NCBI GenBank assembly: GCA_011032825.1
Contig: JAADJZ010000019.1
Coordinates: forward strand, 62,001 to 126,000
Direction: 5' to 3'
DNA length: 64,000 bases
From: Massariosphaeria phaeospora
Lineage: Eukaryota > Ascomycota > Dothideomycetes > Pleosporales
Positions 23,041 to 35,096 of this stretch are shown piece by piece. Both the position numbers and the translations under genes were made by a program. The stretch's first letter is position 1. The number at the start of each line of letters is the position of its first letter. Below the pieces are notes generated by a model. It did not search any database, was not told the DNA's origin, and was given only the letters and a program-made list of their open reading frames with translations.

Positions 23041-23828
23041 TTCAAATCGCTTTATTAAAATACTTTTAATAAATTAATTACCTCGTTTACAATGTTTAGT
23101 TTATTTAACAATTAAGCTACGTTGCTTCTAGAACACCTAGATAGAAGTTCTATTATGCAACTAAATACTCTTTAACTTTTAGTAGTAGATAAAACTAAAC
23201 AGAATAAAAATGCTAATAAAGAAGTTTAGATTAGTAATAGTGCTAACGTTCTAAAGCGTAGTTGCGCTTTTAGCGCTAAACTAAGCTAGAATAACCTAGT
23301 TCGCTTTAAAAGAAATCCTAACACTTTACTTTCAAACGATAAGAATAACAACGCACTATCGAACTCTTCTACGAAGCGAGCTTTCGACAAGCTAAAAACT
23401 TAGTAGCAGAATAAGTAAAACTGTACAGAACTTATTCGCTTTAAAGCGTTAAAGGCTTTATACTAGAACGAAAACAAAACGGCGCTTGCTAAAGCTATTA
23501 GGTAACTAGTTGTGCTAGCACCCGCTTAGACTGTTTTCAACTAAGTTAATTTGCCTCGCTTTAAGCTACTGCACTGCTATTTGAAAAAAAATTGCGCAAA
23601 CTACAACTAATAAGTTTGCAATTGCGAAAGCTACTACACAAAAAGCTTTAACTTTTTTAGCAAATTTTAAAAAGTTTTCTTTAAGTTAACGTACGTTACT
23701 AAAAACCTTTGTACGCTCTAAAAAACCTATAAAATCTATAAAAAAATGCGATTTTTTTTATAGTCTCTTACTTAGGCATTGCTTAAAGAACAAATGTTAA
23801 GTGCTTTAGGCACTTATAAGAAACGTAA

Positions 23829-24116
23829 TGTAATAAGCTAAAAGCCCTATAAATTGCTTTAGTCGTAGAACTTTAGTAGCTATTAACGCTGTACGTAACA
23901 GCTTCGACGATACCTAAAAAAGCTTCGCTTGTTTCTAGTTAACGAAGGCTCTGCGGTATTAAGTTTTTACATAGCTTTCAAAAGCGCTTCGCAGATGCTC
24001 TAGAAGCTAACTAACTATAAAGTATATAGAGCTCTTTTGTCCGCGCTGTAAATAAACTCTATCAAATTTATTACATTTTTTATCTAGAACCTGCTTTCCT
24101 AGGCGATTTTTTTTTA
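23829..24116 (+). repeat. 5' LTR of gypsy C
   Basis: 288 bp; direct repeat of 29505-29792 with transition differences. TSD CGTAA lies immediately upstream. Confidence 0.92.
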
Positions 24117-24639
24117 TTTGAATTCAATTAATTTCTACGCAGTAAAGGTCGTGAGATCTTTAAAAAGTACAACACTTTTAGAAGTTAAAAGCAACTTCCA
24201 AAAAACTCCAAAACGCAGCAAAGAAAGTTTTTAAAACTAAATTGCTACAATAGACAGTATTTAGAATGAGTATATCTAGATGCTAGTTGTAGAAGCTTGT
24301 AGGCTAGAAAGCGAAAGCCAAAGCAGCGAAGCAATTAAAAAAGCTCTACAAAAGCTAATAAACAACGACAAACTTAATGTAGAAACTTGAAAAATTCGTT
24401 TCAATGCGGCGGAAGCTACATATATAAAGATATTCGTTACAAAACTCGTAATAAAACTACCTAAAAAGGTAACAAACAATTAGCTACTAGCAGCGAAGCT
24501 AGTTCTCGTAGGACTTTTAAATTCTAAGCGGCTAGTTAATAACGAGAGTGCAAAAGCTTAGGCACTTATTGAAATACTACAAAATTAAGTTCAAATTCTC
24601 TAGAAAAAAAAGAAAGCTACGCTAGCAACACCGCCAACT

Positions 24640-27600
24640 TCTCTTAGTATCTCAAAAGCTTCTATGCTAATTACAAAGTGCAACAAAATGCCTAACCTAG
24701 CCTAGTTTAATAGAACAAAGTTAAACTACGAACAGTTTAAAGTCTAAGTAGAGAACAAAATGCTTAATAATAGAAATTTGATTAGGAACTTATGCGGCTA
24801 CATCTACAACTGCCTAATAGAGCAAGCAGCTACTACTAAACTCGCCTAGTATTAGAAACACTGTAACGAAACGGCAAAGAAGTTTTGAGAGTACTTTAAC
24901 GAGCACTACCAAGACTACATGCGAGCGCAGAAAGCGCTCAACCAACTCTTCGCTCTTAGGCAGAAAAAAATGTTCTTTTAAAAGTACAATAAAAAATTTA
25001 TGCGCTTTGCGTACAACGCAAAAATAACAAGCAACGTAGCTACATTAAAGAACTAGTACAAAGCAAAGCTTCGCGCTAATTTACAGAATAAAATAGTTAG
25101 CGTTATTATTCTCCTAGCATAGCAACTTTAGGACCTAATAAAACGAGTTACCTAGATTGAGAAAAACCTAAACTGCGCAAAAGCAAACAACTAGTAGTAG
25201 ATAGTACCAAATCAATTAATAAGCAACACAAAGGCTATAAACTAGAAGCTAGCAACTAAAGCTGCTACCTAGGCAGTCCGCGCAGCTACTAACAACAAGA
25301 AAAAAAAGCGAGCTAAATAAGCAAACAACGCAGAAATAACGAAACAACAAAAGAATTACTTTTGCTTTTAATGTAGTTTAGCAACTTACATGTTTAATAA
25401 ATATAAGCTCGCAGCTCTAAAAAAGCTCGCTACAACCTAAAAAGCAACTTCTAAACTAGTTAAGACGACAGCAAAAGTTAAGAAAGTTTTTGAGTTTAAG
25501 AACTTAGAAAACTAAACACTTCTAACCAAAAGCGCAGTTAAAAGTAGTAGAAAAAAAACACAGTTTCTTTATTGAATAAGTTTCTAAAGTTTCGCTAGCG
25601 CTAGCCGAACGGAAAACTACTTACAGTACATGCAATTATTAATTAATCTATTTTTGCTTTAGCAATGCTCGACTCTAGGTGCACTACCTATAGTTTTGTT
25701 AGCAAAAAGTTTTGTAAAAAAAACTATTTCTTGCGTATTTTAATAAAAGAAAAGCTTGTAGTAGGCATTAGCGAACAAGTTGTTAAAGTTACAAAAGCTG
25801 CTTAGTTTACAATAAACCTAAACGAGCACAAACAAACAGTTTGAGCGTACGTTATAACTAAAGATAACTAATACAATATTATTCTAAAGCGCTTATAGAT
25901 AAACGAAAGCTAGGTAACGCTAGCTTTGGCGAAGAAATTGATTTTCATCTATTTAACCAAAACACGCGTGCGGAGCTAGAAAGAAAGAAAGCCTAAACAA
26001 AAGCTCTAGCAAGTGTTCGCAGCCGCGTTTAGAATAATAATGCAGTAGTTTAAGAAAAAAAACTCTAGCGTTAAAATCTTCGCCGCGTCTATAGCGGACA
26101 TTTAGAAAGCTTTTTAAACTAAAGTAGTAGTTAACCTACGCCTAACGCTGCTTAACTAGATAAAAAATTAGTATACAGCGTTTATGCAGTCTAAGGCTAA
26201 CAAATTATTTTCTTACTAGAGCCTAATAGACCACGGCATTGAACTAATTAAAAAGAACAAGAAAAAAGCAGAGGTTTTATAGAAACCTTTGTATAACATG
26301 TTTAAAAACAAACTATTAGTCTTGCAAAAGCAGCTTACTACGCATTTAAATCGCAAGTTTATTAGAGTAAGTTGCTTTTAGGTCGAAGCGCTAGTGTTGT
26401 TTGCAAAGAAACCTAGTAAAGAGCTACGCTTTTGCGTAGACTATTGAGCGCTCAACGCTATTACAAAAAAGAACTAATACTTGCTGCCTTTAATTTACGA
26501 AACTCTAAATTAGATTAGCTAGGCTAAATAGTTTACTAAGCTAGACGTTATCTAGGCTTTTTACAAAGTCCAAATTGCTAAAAGAAACAAGTAGAAAACA
26601 GCTTTCTGTACAAGATTTAAATTGTACAAATAAATAGTTTGCTTATTTAGCTTTACTAACGCTCTAAGTACGTTCTAGCAGTTTATTAACTACACCTTGC
26701 GTAATTACATTAACGTTAACGCTTTTGCATACTTAAATAATGTACTTATCTACTTTAGAAGTTCTTAAAAAAACTACTAGCAACGTGTTAAAGAAGTTGT
26801 TAACAAGTTAAAAAAAGCGAAGTTACAACTCGATATTAAAAAATGCAAGTTTGAAGTAACTAAAACTAAATACTTTAGTTTTATTATCGAAGTAGGCAAA
26901 GAAATTAGCATAGATCTAAAAAAAGTTCGCGCGATTTTTAAATAAAAAGCTCTAGCTTTAGTTAAAAAAGTGCGAAGCTTCGTTGGTTTTGCAAACTTTT
27001 ACTAGTAGTTTATTTGCGCTTTTTTTGCAATTATTTTTCTACTAACAGAGTTAACAAGAAAAAGCGTTAAATTCTGTTAAGAGCTTAAACAACAAGAAGC
27101 GTTTGACACGCTTAAAAAAAAGTTCATATCTAAGCCGTTATTAGCCTATTTTAACTTTAATTTAGAAACCGCTATTAAAGCGAACGCTTTAGAAATAGCT
27201 ACTGAAAAAGCGCTTTTTTAAAAAGCAAAGAACAACTTGTAGCGAGCAGTAGCTTACTACTTTGCCAAAATGTTACTTGCAAAGTCCAACTACACTATTT
27301 ACAACAAAAAATTATTAGCAGTAATTAAATGCATTACTAAATAAAAAGCAAAGCTTAAAGCAGTGCCGAAGATTACAGTTTACACTAATTACAAAAACTT
27401 TTTATACTTTACTACAGCGAAGTTACTAATAGAGCAACATGTTTGCTAAGCGAACATTTTTTTTAAACACAACCTAAAGTTTGTGTACCGCTTTAAAGCG
27501 GCTAATAAAAAAGCAAACGCTTTTTTACAAAAAAAGCAGAATCTCTTTTAAAACTAAAACAATGTTCGGCTGAAAAGCTGTAAATTTTAACTTTTTAAAC

Positions 27601-29470
27601 CAACTAGTGTGTTAAACGAGAATAACATTATAAAAAAAACTTCGAGCGTAATCTGCGCGTTTCCGCTCTATAGCACTCTAATACCAACGCCAAATGTACT
27701 CGCTAGTAAGCTTAATGCTTTCTACGAAGCAGATGTAGCAGAAGCTTTAAAGCAAAATGTTTTTTTCTAGATTAAAAGTGCAAGCTCTAAAGAGCAGAAT
27801 GCTGCGAGTTCTAGACGAAATGCTGCTAAACGAGAAAAAAATGCTAGCACAAAGAACAATTCTAAAAATAATGCAAAAAAGCTGTTTTTAAATAAACTTT
27901 AGAATAGAGAAGTTTAAAAAGACGATTTGTACTAGAAAGCCTTAGAAGCCGTAAAAAAAAGCTAAACTAAAAAAAGTACTCGTAGGAAGTTTCTCTTAGG
28001 CTTTTAATTAAAAGCGTCTTTAGCAGATTGCGCTGTTAAAAACGACGCGCTTTTTTATTAAAGAAAGAAATAGGTGCCGAAAACGTATTAACTGCGCACT
28101 AAATTAATTTTTAAAGCTTACAACTCGCTTATTGCAAGGCACTCTAGCAAAGAAAACACTTACAATATTCTTAAAAGAAATTTCTTCTAGCTAAGAATAA
28201 GCTTGGACATTTAATAGTACATTGCTAACTGCGATGCATGTAAACGAGCAAAACTATAGCAAAAAATAAAAAGTAGTTTTCTTCGCTCGCTCCTCGTTCT
28301 AGACAGAATCTAGAAAGAACTTTCTATAGACTTTATTACTAACTTGCTAAAAAGCAAGAAGTGCACGAATCTACTAGTTATTACAAACTAATTAAGCAAG
28401 AATATAATCTTAATCTCTATAGCGAAAATTAACGCAGCAACTGTAGCAAAGGTATTTATTAAAAGAGTAGTAGCTTACTACTAGCTTTCTAACGCTATTG
28501 TTTCTAACTAAAAAGCACAATTTGTAAGTGAATTCTAAAAAACGCTTTGCAAAGAGCTTAAAATTGTAAAGCAGCTATCTACAGCTTTTCACCTAAAAAC
28601 CAACAAAGCTACAGAAAAAGCAAATTCAACAATTAAAACTATCTTAAGACCGTTTGTGAATTAGGACTAAAAGAACTAAGCGCGGCTATGCTCTATTGTA
28701 CAAATTGCAATCTAAAAGCAAGAAGTAGTGTTAACAAAAGTAAGCCCTTTCTTTCTCTAGCATAGTTACGAGATGAACTCAATTTAGCTTTGAGTAAAGA
28801 AAAGAGCGGATACGCTTTACTAGGCAACTCTAGACTCTTAGCGAAGCGCAGCAGAAATAGCTAAAAAGATAAAAAAAGTTATTAACTTCGCGCAAGCTGC
28901 TATAGCGGAGGCCTAACAGAAGCAAAAAAAATAAGCAAATCAACATAGAAAAAAAGCGCCGCTGCTTCAAGTAGAAGATAAAGTGTAGTTGCAATACAAA
29001 AAACACATCTCTAATAAGCGCCTAAGCAAGAAACTAGACTAGAAAAATAGCAAATATACAGTTTTACAAGTTAAATTTTTAAGCAACGTAGTTTTAAACA
29101 CACTTTTTAAAATAAATTTAACATTTTCAATAGATAAGCTTAGACTTGCAGCAGACAATTCTTTAAAAGGCTAGACAGTATTTGATTAGCGCTCAAAAAG
29201 CGTTACCGTAGAAAGCAAGCAAGAATAGCTAGTTAAGCATATTACAAGCAAGCGCTAAAAGAAAGTTAGAAAAAGCCAAAGGCTAGAATATTAGATCAAA
29301 TAAACTAGCTATAACTAGCTTACATAGGAACTAGCGCTAGAACTCAAAAACACAAAAGCTTTATCTACCTAGCAAGAATTTTCGGTAGCTTACTAGAACG
29401 CCGATAGAAAATTGCTAAAAGACTTTCAAAATAGCACGCCTTTAGAAAGAACGCTAGGACGCCGACAAAG
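24640..29470 (+). pseudogene. gypsy C gag-pol, degraded
   Basis: The gag region spans about 24640-25500, with a weak zinc-knuckle remnant (YFCFxCS) near 25360. The RT runs from about 26390 (an ELRFCVDY-like block near 26420), with the catalytic motif near 26730 reading Y-L-N-N-V. A VRSFVGFANFY-like block follows near 26975. RNase H blocks lie at about 27110-27500. The integrase HHCC region lies near 28130-28260, with a core to about 28750 (a SIDFITNLL-like block near 28330). A chromodomain near 29285 shows the YLIKWxxY pattern with Trp codons changed to TAG or TAA. All catalytic positions checked carry G-to-A changes. The minus-strand open stretch 24276-24479 is a shadow. Confidence 0.83.
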
Positions 29471-29504
29471 TAAGTAAATTGCTACAAATTAAAAAAAGAG
29501 CTTA

Positions 29505-29792
29505 TGTAATAAGCTGAAAGCTCTATAAATTGCCTTAGTTGTAGAACTTTAGTAGCTATTAACGCTGTACGTAACAGCTTCGACGATACTCAAAAAAGCT
29601 TCGCTAGTTTCTAGTTAACAAAGGCTTTGCGGTATTAGGTTTTTACATAGCCTCTAAGAGCGCTTTGCAAGTGCTTCGAAAGCTAACTAACTATAAAGTA
29701 TATAGAGCTCTTTTGTCCGCGCTGTAGATAAACTCTATCGAATTTATTACATTCTTTATCTAGAACTTGCTTTTCTAGGCGATTCTCTTTTA
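29505..29792 (+). repeat. 3' LTR of gypsy C
   Basis: 288 bp; direct repeat of 23829-24116. TSD CGTAA lies immediately downstream at 29793-29797. Confidence 0.92.
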
Positions 29793-32700
29793 CGTAAGCA
29801 GTAGGCATACAATTCTATTAAAGCTTTACGTTAAAAGCTATTTTAAACTTTTTCTAACTTACTTCTACTTTTTTAACCTTTTTAGACTAAGATTAACTAA
29901 ACAAGCTTATTTAGCATAGCAGCGAACTTTACCGCGGCACTTTTTGAAGAAGTAAAAAAGTAACTACGTTACTTTTCGCTGCAAAGTTGCACTACTTTCT
30001 ACTAAGTAAAGCAAAAAGCTAATTAGATCTATCGTAACCTCTAACAGAATAGTAAAATCTAAAGAAAAACTAAAAAAGACAAAAAGCAAGCCGCGTCGCT
30101 AATAGGACATAGATTAACTTATTTTAATGCTAAACAGCACAAAAAGAAACGCAACGGCCGCTTTAAGCTTAAAAAAAGTAATAACAAAAAAAACAAAAGC
30201 TTTAACGAGCTAGTTTGCTACGCATGTAACAAACTAGGCTATTTTGTTTCTACTTACTCTAACAAAGCAAAGAAAAACGCCTACTTTAAGAAAAGAAAAA
30301 GAAAAAGCAAAAGCTTAAAGAATTAGCCTTTTACTTTGTAGCCTATATTAACTTGTTATAGTTAAAGAAAGTAAGCACTCTTTGTAAAATGCTAACGAGC
30401 AAGAACTCAACGTTTCTTACTGCGTTAGCGAAAATTAAAAGTTTAAAAAACTTAAAAGCAATCGTAGATAGTAGAGCTTATTTTAATGTTCTTTTAGCCG
30501 TTGTAGCGAAAGAACAGAATCTAGTATTTAAACTAATTTCTAATATTTTCTTTATATCGCCAAGTAAATTAGGTTACACTATTTATAGTTGTACTATAGC
30601 AAAAGTTTGTATTACAAATTCTAAAAGCAAAGTACAAACTTATAGAATCTTCTTTGTAGTAGCTAATTTTAAAAAGCTTTCGATGTATCTCAAACTCTCT
30701 TGAATAGATTAGTTTTAGTCGAAGTTAAACTATTCGCGCTGCCGCATGCTCTTTAGGAGCATAAAGAACCTAAATAGACTAAACTATGCTAAAGTAGCTA
30801 TAAAAAACGCAGCGAAGTTTGCTTAGACTTTAAATAGTTCTAATGCAAAGCTTTATATTTGTTTAATTAGTGCACTCTCTAAAGCAAGCGATTAAGAAAA
30901 GCAAAGCTCTAGTTTGCAACCTAAATATTAGAAGCACTAAAACTTAGCGAGCTTTAATAGCTCGTTAGTAATAGCGTTTTATAGAAAGTAAAATCTTGCG
31001 ATTAAACTTTAGCTTAGTACAACTCTTTTGCATTAACCTCTGTACAACATGTTAACAGCAAAATTAAAGCATCTTTGCAAATACGTAAACGAGTACTTTA
31101 ATAAAAAATAAATAAAGCGCTTAAGGTTTTTAGCTAGTGCGCTAATTCTCTTTGCGAAGAAAAAAAACGGCACTTTAAAGCTTTGCGTTAACTATTAAAG
31201 CCTTAACAAAATTACAATTAAGAATTGTTATTCTTTGCTTTTTATTGCAGAGTTCTTAAAGAAGTTAGCTAAAGCGAAAGTCTACACTAAGCTTGACATC
31301 TGTAAAGCCTATTACAGAATCTAGATTAAAAAAAGAAACAAATAGAAAACAGCTTTTAGAACTCGATATAGTTATTTTGAGTACTTTGTTATGCTATTCG
31401 GTTTTACAAATGCTTCTGCAGCATTCTAGGCCTACATTAACTAAGCTTTTGCTAAGTTAGTTAACGTAACCTATATTGTGTACTTTAACAACATTCTAGT
31501 GTTTTTTAACATAAAAGAAGCCTATGTAAGCTAGGTTAAAGAAGTTCTTTAACGTTTGCGTAAAGCAAAGCTATACTTAAAGCTTAGTAAGTGCGAGTAG
31601 CACACACGGTAAACAAAGTACCTAGATTACATTGTATGCCTAAAAGAAGTTAAAATAAACTTAAAACGAATTAGAACAATCTAGGAGTAGCCAATGCTAA
31701 ACACGATTTGAAATATTCGAGTATTTATAGGCTTTATAAACTATTATCGGCGCTTTATCGCTAAGTTCTCTAAGCTTGCTCTACTATTAACTAAACTAAC
31801 TTAGAAAAAGCTAGAAGCGGCCTAAAGCGAGCACGCCCAAAGAAAAAAAAAAGCTAGCGAATTAACCTTAAAACTAAAGCTAAGAAAGCGTTTAGAAAAC
31901 TTAAAAGTGCTTTTTTCGATGTCTCTATTCTAGCCTATTATAAAGCAGAATAGCTTACAAAGCTCGAAACTAACGCTTCTAAAAGCGCTATTAGTAGAAT
32001 TCTAAGCTAGAAAGTTTCTAACAGTGAAAACAGCGAAAAAAGTGCGCATTAGCGCTTAATTAGTTTCTTCTTGCAGAAAATAAACAAGGCGAAGTACAAT
32101 TACGATACTTATAATAAAAAATTGTTAGCAATTAACAAAAGTTTGTTATACTTTTGCTATTTTTTTTTAAGTATTCTGTTTAATCTCTATACGAACTACA
32201 ATAACCTACGATAGTTTATAAAAACAAAAACTCTAAATTATTATCAAGTTCGCGCTTACAAAAGGTTAACAGAGTACAACTTCGTTATAATTTATCAACC
32301 TAAAAAGACAAATCTAGCTAATAGCTTTTCTTAACGACTAGACTACATAAAGAAAGCCTATGCTTCTGCGCAAAAAAGCAATAAAATCTACGTAAATCTA
32401 TTACGGGCTTTAATAACTTGTAGTGTTTATAGTAAGCTCGCTCTAGTAGCAGCAATTACAAGATTAGCTAGCTAACTTGCAAAAGAACTAAGCCTACTAA
32501 CTTTTCTAAAGAAAATAAAAGCTTTAGACCTAAAGATGCACATTGGAAAAAAACTAACTTAAGCACTCTAGCTTAGGCTTTTGGAGAATAAAGTTCTTTT
32601 AGGTAATCTAGCAGGCAATTCTGCAAACTCTTTAAACTTAAACTTAAACTTCGACTTAAAAGACGAGTCTAGACTAGTAGAGCTTATAGTAGCTTAGAAT

Positions 32701-34101
32701 AAACTAGAACTAGCTATAACGAAGCAGTTAAATAAAATTCACTTCGATACAACGAAAAAGAAAGCAAAAGCTTTTTAGAAATGTTATAACAGCTTGATAG
32801 CTAGCTACTTCGGCGTTAAAAAAACCTTAGAGAAAGTTAAACGCTAATACGAGTAAAAAAAAATAAAGAAAAACGTTAAAAAGTACTGCAACGACTGTCT
32901 AAAGTGTTGCAAATTAGTAGCAGCTAAATATAGTTTCTACGAACTCTTTATACCTTTGCTAGCGCTTAATAGCTTGTAGTGTAATGTTACAATAGACTTT
33001 ATTACAAAACTTCTACTATTAAAGTATATAAAGCAAGTATACAACTCTATTCTTGTTGTAGTAAACTACTTAACTAAAATAGCTTACTATATTCTAGCTC
33101 GCGCTAACTAGATAGCAAAGAACTTTGCAATAGTTTAAATAAAAGAAATCGTAAGACTTTACAGCGTTTTAAAGAACGTTATCTTAAACCAAAGTTTTAT
33201 TATAAACTTAAAGTTTTAGAACAGCTTCTGCTACTATCTTAGCTCGATAAGCGTTCTCTCTTCTACTTATTACTTTCAAACAAATAGTTAAACTAAAAAA
33301 CAGAATCAAATGCTAGAATAGTACCTTCGATGTTACTGTTGCTTTAAATAAGACAATTGAACTGTGTAGCTGCTAGTAGCGAAGTTCGCGTACAACAATA
33401 GCTAATACGCAACTACAAAAATTACTTTTTTTGTAGCGTACTACAAAGCGTTTCTAAAGGCTTTAGATTAGCTTAGAATACTCTTTAGTAACGAACAGTT
33501 GTTTATAGAAACAAGCATAGCAGCTTACATAATTGCTTTCTAAGCTAAATGCTAGCGCAAGATTAAAACTGCAAACGTCTATTAAAAGAAGTATTTTAAC
33601 AAGCGTAGAAAGCACATCTTGCTAAAGCAAAGTAACTAGGTGCTAATTTCAAACCGCTACATGAAATCTACTAGGCTAAAGAAAAAGCTTAACTAAAAGT
33701 ACGTAGAGCTAGGCACTATTGTAAACTAGATTAGCACTAACGCGTACTAAGTAAACTTTTTTAAACTAAAAAGTGTTTATCTAGTCTTTTACGTATCCCT
33801 GTTAGAACTTTACAACTAGAAAAAGTTAATACTTTTTTAAAGCGAGCTTTTAGTAGATACCTTGCGCACTTTTAGAAACGACGTGTACTACGTTAAAAAA
33901 GTGCTTAATAAAAAGAAATCTTTAGTTAGCACCTAAGAGTACCTCGTCAAATAGAAAGAATACCTAGATAATAAAAACTCTTAAGAATCTAGGCCGAATA
34001 TAAGTGCAAATGCACTTAACGATTTTTAAAAAAGAAAGAATATTCGTAGCAAGAGAAATAAGAGACGCACTTTAGGCGATGTGCCTTTAGAAGGAGAATA
34101 G
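29793..34101 (+). pseudogene. gypsy B gag (3' part), protease, RT, RNase H, integrase, degraded
   Basis: After the gypsy C insertion the frame resumes in gag. A zinc knuckle of the CYACNKLGYF type lies near 30220. The protease lies in the open stretch 30389-30703, with Asp-Ser-Arg-Ala where Asp-Ser-Gly-Ala is expected. The RT runs from about 31100; its catalytic motif near 31480 reads Phe-Asn-Asn instead of Phe-Asp-Asp, followed by a VFIGFINYYRRFIAKFSK-like block near 31730. RNase H lies at about 31900-32300 and integrase at about 32800-33500. A C-terminus of the RTLGDVPLEGE type ends at 34101. The gag N-terminal part lies before the insertion (23041-23823). It is non-functional. Confidence 0.82.
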
Positions 34102-34471
34102 TTGACACGTTTTACCTTGCCACTTAACGCATAGTCGGCATCAAGATCTTCAGATCCGGGGATTTGGCGAGGTTGATGTAAGAATGAGAGTTAAAAAGGG
34201 CCAGTACGGGCCATAAGAGGACCATAGGCGGCACCCGCCGCTGGGCCGAAGATCCGCCGGATTCTGCCGGCAGTACACCTCACCGCCAGCCTCACCGAGA
34301 AAAACCTCACCGCTTTTTCACTTCAACTTTACCTGAGTTCGCACCGGTTCGAGGCATTGGTATGGAGCCCTAGGGGGCTATTCTGCTTCACAATGGCCCA
34401 TATAGGCCTCTATTAGAGAATTTCAGACGAGGTCAGCTTACGGGACGTTCGAGCCCTTAGGAGGGGGATAA
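34102..34471. other. unmutated 3' untranslated part of gypsy B
   Basis: Sequence of ordinary composition (GGCC, CCGCCG and GGGG runs) between the end of the degraded polyprotein and the polypurine tract. The change from TA-rich to normal composition occurs within about 30 bp near 34100, inside a single element. No gene is seen. Confidence 0.7.
34459..34471 (+). other. polypurine tract of gypsy B
   Basis: AGGAGGGGGATAA immediately upstream of the 3' LTR, the standard position for the plus-strand primer of a Ty3/gypsy element. A diverged look-alike (GAAGGAGAATAG) lies at about 34090-34101, at the end of the polyprotein. Confidence 0.75.
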
Positions 34472-34692
34472 TGTAAGGCCGAGTAGCCTTACGTGTTTGT
34501 TTCCTTCTAATTGATGGCCACTGTGGGCCATAACGGGCTAGACTAGTCCCTTGCGGGGCCTTTAAAGGTACCCCGCACCGAATCGCTGCCAAGACAGCGA
34601 TTCGTCTCTCTTACACGAATATACTATCTTCATCACCATACTATTGATCTATCTCAAGTGTTATCAAACCTACGATTAGACGCAGTCTTACA
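34472..34692 (+). repeat. 3' LTR of gypsy B (unmutated copy)
   Basis: 221 bp, same ends as 22820-23040, followed by TSD TCGTT. It retains GGCC, GGGG and CCCC tracts that are mutated in the 5' copy. Confidence 0.93.
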
Positions 34693-34697
34693 TCGTT

Positions 34698-35096
34698 TAC
34701 TAATATTGCTAGTTTCTATTGCTGCTATTATCAAAATATTACTAGTTCTAATTATGCGACTTTCGTTTTTGTAGATTTTCTTTTCTAACATCCGTTAGCA
34801 ACAATGTAGGTTGTAACGAAACTTATATCTTACGTATTGTAAGTCCTTAGCTATTGCGTGACATAATTCCTCAACGAGTCGAAGTACAGGACTCAGAAGC
34901 AGTGACTCAAAACACCGTGAGTAAACCCGCGTTACTATACGCAGAGTACTGAGTTTTGGAGTGTAACCGTAACTCATGAGCGTCGAGTCAATTCGAAAGT
35001 GACTCCCTCACAACTACCGTTTAAATACCTTCGATCCGCTCCGCTCCTCTTCTTTTACTTCCACCGACAAACAATTACCTTCAACGATCGATCAAC
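34698..35096. other. boundary between the TA-rich and gene-rich compartments
   Basis: From 34698 to about 34800 the sequence is again TA-rich and nearly free of GG and CC. It is the continuation of the sequence left of gypsy B (up to 22819). From about 34830 the composition is normal. A short pair of near-complementary stretches around ACTCAGAAGCAGTGACTC and CTGAGTTTTGGAGTG (about 34890-34965) is visible. No gene is recognised. Confidence 0.5.

Larger units (their letters stand above)
23829..29792 (+). mobile_element. Ty3/gypsy retrotransposon C, complete, nested in gypsy B
   Basis: 5964 bp bounded by two 288-bp LTRs (23829-24116 and 29505-29792) that start TGTAATAAGCT and end TTTTA, the last CA apparently changed to TA. 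The TSD CGTAA is perfect (23824-23828 and 29793-29797). The + strand encodes gag, protease, RT, RNase H, integrase and a C-terminal chromodomain. It interrupts the gag of gypsy B and is therefore younger. Confidence 0.93.
22820..34692 (+). mobile_element. Ty3/gypsy retrotransposon B, complete, interrupted by gypsy C
   Basis: It is bounded by 221-bp LTRs (22820-23040 and 34472-34692), both starting TGTAA and ending CTTACA, with a perfect TSD TCGTT (22815-22819 and 34693-34697). Without gypsy C the element is about 5.9 kb. The + strand encodes gag, protease, RT, RNase H and integrase. A purine tract (AGGAGGGGGATAA) directly precedes the 3' LTR, as expected for plus-strand priming. The 5' LTR and body are heavily RIP-mutated, but from about 34100 to 34692 the sequence is not. 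Confidence 0.93.

Noticed and set aside
1..34800. CRISPR-like or centromere-like repeat array, because of extreme AT content and repeats
   Set aside because: Every major repeat resolves into LTRs, TIRs or duplicated transposon bodies. There are no regular spacers and no higher-order satellite.
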